Of a stretch of 64,000 nucleotides of DNA, positions 58,861-64,000 are shown in pieces. Each line of letters starts with the position of its first letter. Position 1 is the stretch's first letter. The position numbers and the translations under genes were made by a program. The notes under the pieces are model-generated. The model did no database searches, had not been told where the DNA came from, and saw only the letters and a program-made list of their open reading frames with translations. This stretch comes from Lampris incognitus (taxonomy: Eukaryota; Chordata; Actinopteri; Lampriformes; Lampridae): assembly GCF_029633865.1 (NCBI RefSeq), contig NC_079212.1:86730172-86794171 (forward strand). The letters run 5' to 3'.

Positions 58861-59604
58861 CTGGCATGAACACGCAGTAACACAGAAACTCAAAATAAAT
58901 GTTTCCCACTACATTTCTCTAACCACTAGGTCCTGCTTGCACAGACAACTGCACCAGCTTGGTAAAAAGTGCACTGTTTCCAGATACAATTGGGGAGAAA
59001 ATTGGGGGTGAAAAAAAAAGCACTATTTCGATGTTAACCCTGTTAGGCTGTGAGGAATAACAGATATCATCTCCCATGAAGGGCAAGATGGGCAAATATC
59101 TAAAAAACAGCCTCTCAAGTTCCACTTTTTTTTAAATGAACACATTAACACCTTAGGCAAATATATTCATATTGTTACTCACATGGTTACTAATACACTT
59201 TAACAATAGTTTCTCTGTCAGAACAAATAGCTGTTCATTCAATGCAAATAAAATGTGTTTTAACTGTCTGCGAATGACTATGAGAGGGAATAATGTGTTA
59301 GACAGATTCATCAGACTCTGCCTTCATTATGTCTTATATAAACTGAGCAATACCAAAGCATCGCTACAAGAAGCACATTCACTTGGGCGTCATGTTGGAA
59401 ATGTTGCCGGGCGGTAATTAAGACCAACAAGACTAGATCCCGACAACACTAGACCAGCAACACCAGACCCCTATCTTTTACAATGAGGAGCCATCTACAT
59501 CTCAGGTTCTGAGACACACTGTCATTTGCATTTCATATTTAGCAACACTGGTTAAAGTTTGTTCCAAAGAATCAGAATCAGAAATACTTTACTTGTCATT
59601 TCAT
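58861..59604. other. scn8a: Intron or flank sequence
   Basis: Still inside the scn8a transcription unit because upstream exons must lie further right. A SINE-A-like tail scrap (about 58980-59010) and an L2-like LINE tail (about 59568-59596; agaatcagaatcagaaatac) are visible; no exon seen. Confidence 0.5.
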
Positions 59605-60100
59605 CAGTGGCGCCCCCAAGGGGTGGCCAGAGGTGGCCACGACCACCCTGATACTATCCCTGGCCCCCCCAGCCATGAGTCACATATGCAGAATATGCTT
59701 CTCATTATGCATAATATGCTTCTATCTGATATTTTCATTTTTCATTTTTGGACATATACAATATAACAATTAATCGTCTAACACGTTACAATATATACAG
59801 ATACATAACACATTAAAACAGAATTGTTGTGGGACTCAGAATGTTAACTGTACTGGTATTAGTCTATGCACATCAGATATTTAGTAACATTAACTGTAAA
59901 AAAATAAGAAACCAAAGTATTTCAGTATACGACTCCTTAACTCTCATATTGACAGTTTTCAACTAGCCTATACAGTATACTACAACAGCGTAATAGAATT
60001 CCTGCAATTCAGTCATGGCTTTTGGTTTTGGTGTGCCACCCCAAGATTTTCAGTGGCCCCATTTGGGCCCCCCTATGAAAAATTTCTGGGGGTGCCACCG
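59605..60100. mobile_element. hAT-type MITE (496 bp) with perfect 8-bp duplication
   Basis: Ends CAGTGGCGCCCCC and GGGGGTGCCACCG. Target duplication CATTTCAT at 59597-59604 and 60101-60108. No transposase inside. Confidence 0.92.
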
Positions 60101-60193
60101 CATTTCATTTCATGCACTGAAACGAAACATCGTCTCCCCCAGCCCACAGCAGTGCAACGCAAAGACAAAAATACACATCCAAAAACTACAAGA

Positions 60194-60636
60194 ACTTCAG
60201 AACACATATATCCAAACTAACACACATATCTAAACTAACACATATATCCAAACTAACACACATATCCAAACTAACACACATATCTAAACTAACTCATATA
60301 TCCAAACTAACACATATATCCAAACTAACACACATATCTAAAGTAACACATATATCCAAACTAACACATATATCCAAACCAACACATATACCCAAACCAA
60401 CACATATATCCAAACCAACACATATATCCAAACTAACACATATATCTAAACTAACACATATATCCAAACCAACACATATATCCAAACTAACACATATATC
60501 TAAACTAACACATATATCCAAACTAACACATATATCCAAACTAACACATATATCTAAACTAACACATATATCCAAACTAACACACATATCTGAACTAACA
60601 CATATATCCAAACTAACACACATATCTAAACTAAAC
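60194..60636. repeat. 18-bp minisatellite
   Basis: About 25 units of ctaacacatatatccaaa with small variants (catatctaaa, ccaacacatatac). The unit is a multiple of three, so it appears as a fake repeat protein (SLDICV)n on the minus strand. Confidence 0.93.
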
Positions 60637-60789
60637 CAAAAAAAAAACACTGTCCAGGAGAAGGAACGCCAGCCAGGATGACTGTCGGAACTGCCGGTCT
60701 GCATGGGCTAGCAGTTAGCTTAGCCTGCCCCGCTTCCGCGTCCCGTCAGACCGCCCTCGGTGCCAGCTCTCCCAGCCAGACACCCTCGA

Positions 60790-60999
60790 TGTAATGAATG
60801 AAAGGTCACGTGTTTAACTTGACCTACTCACGGATGTACGTGCAGTGCGTGTGACGTATACAGGAAGTTAGAAGCGCATGTTAGGAAGGTTGTATGTCGG
60901 ATGAACGCTAGTAAAAGCTACACAGTTAAGAACCTACGAAGTCGGCTCGTTCTTGAATTATTCTTATGTCAGTAAGACAAGGCGTCTACGGACATTACA
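60790..60999 (+). repeat. 5' LTR of gypsy element 2
   Basis: 210 bp from TGTAATGAATGAAAGG to GACATTACA, followed directly by tggtgtcagaatag, a plausible tRNA primer-binding site. The gag-pol start codon follows 39 bp later. Confidence 0.75.
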
Positions 61000-61038
61000 T
61001 GGTGTCAGAATAGTCTGTGTATCGGAACACGAGCGGTC

Positions 61039-63993
61039 ATGCCGAAGTTTAATCCGCCGAGTGAATTCAAGTTTGACTGCCCCGTTGAATGGCCGGAGTG
61101 GAGACAACGGTTTTCGCGCTTCAGGCTCGCGACAAAGCTGGATAAAGACGACGGGGAGATTCAAGTGAGTTCGCTGATTTATGCAATGGGAAGCGAGGCT
61201 GAAAAGATATTCAGCTCGTTTGACTTCGCGGCGGAGGGTGATAAAGTGGACTATGATATCGTACTGAAAAAGTTCGACGGCTACTTTATTCCCCGCCGTA
61301 ACATCATACATGAGAGGGCGTGCTTCTATCAACGTAGCCAGCAGCCAGGAGAGACAGCGGAGATGTACATCCGGACATTGTATGAGCTGTCTGAACACTG
61401 TGAGTTTGGGGACAAGAGGGATGAACATATCAGAGATCGTCTGGTAGTGGGCATAAAAGATAAGGTGCTCTCCCATCAGTTCCAGCTCACAGCGGACCTT
61501 ACTCTGGTGAAAGTCATTGAACAAGTGCGCCAGGCGGAGGCAATAACAAAGCAGCTCAGCCTCCAAGCTAACCAACCAGAGGCCCTGCTGGCTAACGTCA
61601 ATGTTGTCCGATGGCGGGACGAACGCCAAAACAAAAAGGGCGGACAGCGTCATGGTGGCGGCAGTCCGGCAACCAACAAAGTAGACGAATGCGGGAGGTG
61701 CGGCAAGACGCAGCACACCGATGAGCGGAAGTGTCCTGCAACGAACAGTAAGTGCAACAAGTGTCATAAAAAGGGACATTGGGAGCGTGTATGTCACTCT
61801 AAAGCGGTGAGAGAAGTCACTGAAGAGGTTAAACAGCTGTACTTTCTGGGAGAAGTTGGCAAAGAGAGCAGTCAGGAAGATTGGACTGTTAGTTTAACAA
61901 TAAGTGATGTACCAATAACCTTTAAAATTGACACGGGGGCTGACGCTACTGTTATCAACCAAGGGACATTTAAAAAGCTGAAGCCAAACATAAAACTGGG
62001 ACCTCCTGACACATGCTTCATAAGCCAAGGTGGAAACATCAGCTGCATAGGACAGTTTCAAGCCACAACCAACTACAAGGAGAAACAATACTCCTTTCCA
62101 GTGTATGTGATCAAGGGGAGAGGCAGCTGTCTGCTGAGTCGTCCAGAGGCAGTGGAGATGGGTCTAGTGAAGCGGATGAATGAGGTCAGTGGAGTTTTCG
62201 GTTCAAGTGGACTGCTGAAAACAGACCCAGTGAAAATAGCTCTGGTGGAGGGTGCCCAGCCATACGCGGTGCATACAGCCAGACGGATACCGCTGCCACT
62301 TGTACCACTGGTTAAGAAAGAACTGCAGCGCATGGAAAATGAGGGCATTATTGAAAAAGTGACTCAGCCCACAGAATGGTGCGCCGCTATGGTGCCGGTG
62401 CTGAAACCGAACAAGAAAGAGGTTCGCTGCTGCGCTGACCTCAGGAGGCTGAATCGAGCAGTGAAACGTGAGAAATACGTGCTGCCCACTATGGAGGAAA
62501 TAATGCCAAGGCTCGCAGGGTCAAAGTTCTTCACAACGTTGGATGCAGCAAGTGGGTTTTACCAGATCCCCTTGCATGAAGACAGCAGGGGGCTCACCAC
62601 TTTCATCACCCCATTTGGGAGGTATGCTTTCTGCCGCCTTCCATTTGGTATAACGAGTGCTCCAGAGATTTTCCAGAGAAAGATGGCGGAAACTCTGACC
62701 GGGCTAGAGGGCACAGAGGTGTACATGGATGACATCCTTATACATGGAGAGACTGAGGAAATCCATGACCGGCGCCTAGCAGAGGCGCTGGGGGTCATTG
62801 AAACAGCAGGTCTCAAACTGAACCAAGCGAAATGCAAGTTCAAACAGAAACAAGTCCGCTTCCTTGGTCATATCATCAACGAGGCAGGCATCAGACCTGA
62901 CCCGGACAAAGTGGCCGGAATAGAGAACTTTCCTCAGCCCCAGAACGTGACGGAGCTCAAGAGGTTCCTCGGGATGGTGAACTATTTGGCAAAATACGTC
63001 CCAGAGCTGTCCACTGTAGGTCAGCCGCTTTATGGACTGCTTAAAGCAACGACAGAGTGGCTGTGGGGACCTGCACAGAACACAGCATTCCAAGACCTTA
63101 AAGCAGCACTCGCCACCGCCCCGGTACTCACCTTTTATGATGTCACTAAGGCTACGGTGGTGTCAGCAGATGCCAGCAGCTACGGGCTGGGAGGCGTTCT
63201 GCTCCAGCAGCACGGGGAACACTGGAAGCCCGTGGCCTACTGCTCCCGACGGCTGAGTGACGCAGAGACAAGTTACGCACAGATCGAGAAAGAGTGCTTA
63301 GCCAGCGTCTGGGCATGTGAAAGGTTCGAGAAATACTTGTTTGGGCTTGACAATTTCAGACTTGTCACCGATCATAAACCACTAGTGCCTCTCATGAACA
63401 GCAAAGACTTGGATAATGTGCCCATTAGGTGCCAGAGACTGTTAATGAGGCTGATGCGTTTCAATGCATTGGCTGAATACGCACCAGGCAAAACTTTAGC
63501 TGTGGCTGATGCACTCTCCAGAGGCTCAGAGCAGTGCTACGGAGATGGTGCTTCTCATGATGATGTTGCAGCGCACATTGATGCCATCGTGTGCCAGGTG
63601 CCTGCCACACCTCAAAGGATGCAGGAGATAAAACAGAGCACGGATGGGGATCTGCAGCTCCAGACAGTGTTGGGCTTCATCAGACACGGCTGGCCTGAGT
63701 ATGTCGATAAAGTGCCGGAGACAGTCAGAGACTTTTATCAGGTGAGAGGGGAGTTATCTGCGGTAGATGGTTTAGTCATCAGAGGCAGTCGTATCGTCAT
63801 TCCCACAGAGATGAGGGAGGTGATCTTAGACAGAATACACGACGGGCACCAGGGGATAGTTAAGTGCAGAGAGAGAGCTAGCCAGTCAGTGTGGTGGCCC
63901 AAAATGACAGCACATTACAACAAAGATACAGCAATGTCAATTCTGCAGAGAACACAAGAACACACAGAGAAAAGAGCCTTTAATGTCAAGTGA
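61039..63993 (+). CDS. Ty3/gypsy gag-pol polyprotein, open, 3' part cut
   Basis: One uninterrupted frame of 984 codons. Gag-type N-terminus (residues 1-190; WPEWRQRFSRFRLATKLDKD), zinc knuckles (about 214-253; CGRCGKTQHTDERKC and CNKCHKKGHWERVC), aspartic protease (about 296-305; IDTGADATVI), reverse transcriptase (about 395-590; KEVRCCADLRRLNRAVKREK, box EVYMDDILIHG), RNase H (about 710-830; VVSADASSYGLGGVLLQQHG, YCSRRLSDAETSYAQIEKEC) and the integrase zinc-binding start (about 930-955; DGHQGIVKCRERASQSVWWP). After WWPKM the sequence no longer looks like integrase and a stop follows at 63993. Gag and pol share one frame, as in Mag-type gypsy elements. The element is either 3'-truncated near 63,905 or interrupted; it lies in opposite orientation to scn8a. 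Confidence 0.9.
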   Translation: MPKFNPPSEFKFDCPVEWPEWRQRFSRFRLATKLDKDDGEIQVSSLIYAMGSEAEKIFSSFDFAAEGDKVDYDIVLKKFDGYFIPRRNIIHERACFYQRSQQPGETAEMYIRTLYELSEHCEFGDKRDEHIRDRLVVGIKDKVLSHQFQLTADLTLVKVIEQVRQAEAITKQLSLQANQPEALLANVNVVRWRDERQNKKGGQRHGGGSPATNKVDECGRCGKTQHTDERKCPATNSKCNKCHKKGHWERVCHSKAVREVTEEVKQLYFLGEVGKESSQEDWTVSLTISDVPITFKIDTGADATVINQGTFKKLKPNIKLGPPDTCFISQGGNISCIGQFQATTNYKEKQYSFPVYVIKGRGSCLLSRPEAVEMGLVKRMNEVSGVFGSSGLLKTDPVKIALVEGAQPYAVHTARRIPLPLVPLVKKELQRMENEGIIEKVTQPTEWCAAMVPVLKPNKKEVRCCADLRRLNRAVKREKYVLPTMEEIMPRLAGSKFFTTLDAASGFYQIPLHEDSRGLTTFITPFGRYAFCRLPFGITSAPEIFQRKMAETLTGLEGTEVYMDDILIHGETEEIHDRRLAEALGVIETAGLKLNQAKCKFKQKQVRFLGHIINEAGIRPDPDKVAGIENFPQPQNVTELKRFLGMVNYLAKYVPELSTVGQPLYGLLKATTEWLWGPAQNTAFQDLKAALATAPVLTFYDVTKATVVSADASSYGLGGVLLQQHGEHWKPVAYCSRRLSDAETSYAQIEKECLASVWACERFEKYLFGLDNFRLVTDHKPLVPLMNSKDLDNVPIRCQRLLMRLMRFNALAEYAPGKTLAVADALSRGSEQCYGDGASHDDVAAHIDAIVCQVPATPQRMQEIKQSTDGDLQLQTVLGFIRHGWPEYVDKVPETVRDFYQVRGELSAVDGLVIRGSRIVIPTEMREVILDRIHDGHQGIVKCRERASQSVWWPKMTAHYNKDTAMSILQRTQEHTEKRAFNVK

Positions 63994-64000
63994 GCTCCCA

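Noticed and set aside
60194..60636. CRISPR-like array
   Set aside because: Direct head-to-tail repeats without unique spacers, in a vertebrate genome.
60294..60704. Apparent (SLDICV)n repeat protein
   Set aside because: Shadow of the 18-bp minisatellite.
58861..60789. Further upstream scn8a exons
   Set aside because: Searched for the small exon expected before the pore loop and for S4-S5 of domain I; nothing matched, so they lie beyond the window.
60964..61797. 277-codon antisense frame
   Set aside because: Lies opposite the well-supported gypsy gag; no recognisable domain.

Overview
This 64-kb window is vertebrate nuclear DNA, most likely from a teleost fish. The evidence is a multi-exon neuronal sodium-channel gene with GT-AG introns, CpG-poor introns full of microsatellites, fish-type tRNA-derived SINEs, Tc1-like and hAT transposons, L2-like LINE tails and Ty3/gypsy and Ty1/copia retroelements. 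No bacterial-type gene organisation is present.

Layout. Positions 1-12,100 are a nested transposon graveyard: a decayed copia copy (about 217-1656) split by a hAT MITE (605-1165); an intact-looking Tc1-like element (1990-3569); a gypsy element (4333-7565) cut by a second copia element with a 3' LTR (7566 to about 9065); and a Tc1-like DD36E element (10666-11885) sitting in AT/TATC microsatellite. Positions 12,100-22,700 have no recognisable protein gene: a CpG-rich stretch (about 12,720-14,060), a hAT-like MITE with another MITE nested inside it (14,721-15,630), a 12-bp minisatellite (about 18,260-18,615) and a 33-bp minisatellite (about 20,670-21,350).

Positions 22,727-58,860 (minus strand) hold 20 exons of one voltage-gated sodium channel alpha-subunit gene, scn8a-like (Nav1.6). 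They run from the domain I pore loop to the stop codon, about 1,650 of roughly 1,980 codons; the 5' exons lie beyond the right edge. I delimited every exon by splice sites and phase. All four selectivity-filter residues (D/E/K/A), the IFM inactivation motif, the ankyrin-binding motif and the IQ motif are present. Notable points are an AT-AC intron in the III-IV linker, a 138-bp intron splitting the II-III-loop exon, a 33-nt alternative donor, and an 11-bp tandem duplication that frameshifts the domain II S2-S4 exon. The introns are loaded with SINEs, all seven copies of the main family being in the gene's sense orientation, plus an L2-like LINE, a TRIM-like mini LTR element and fold-back elements.

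Positions 59,605-64,000 contain a hAT MITE with a perfect 8-bp target duplication, an 18-bp minisatellite, and the 5' LTR and a 984-codon open gag-pol of a second gypsy element.

All homology statements come from recognising protein motifs by eye; no database search was run.
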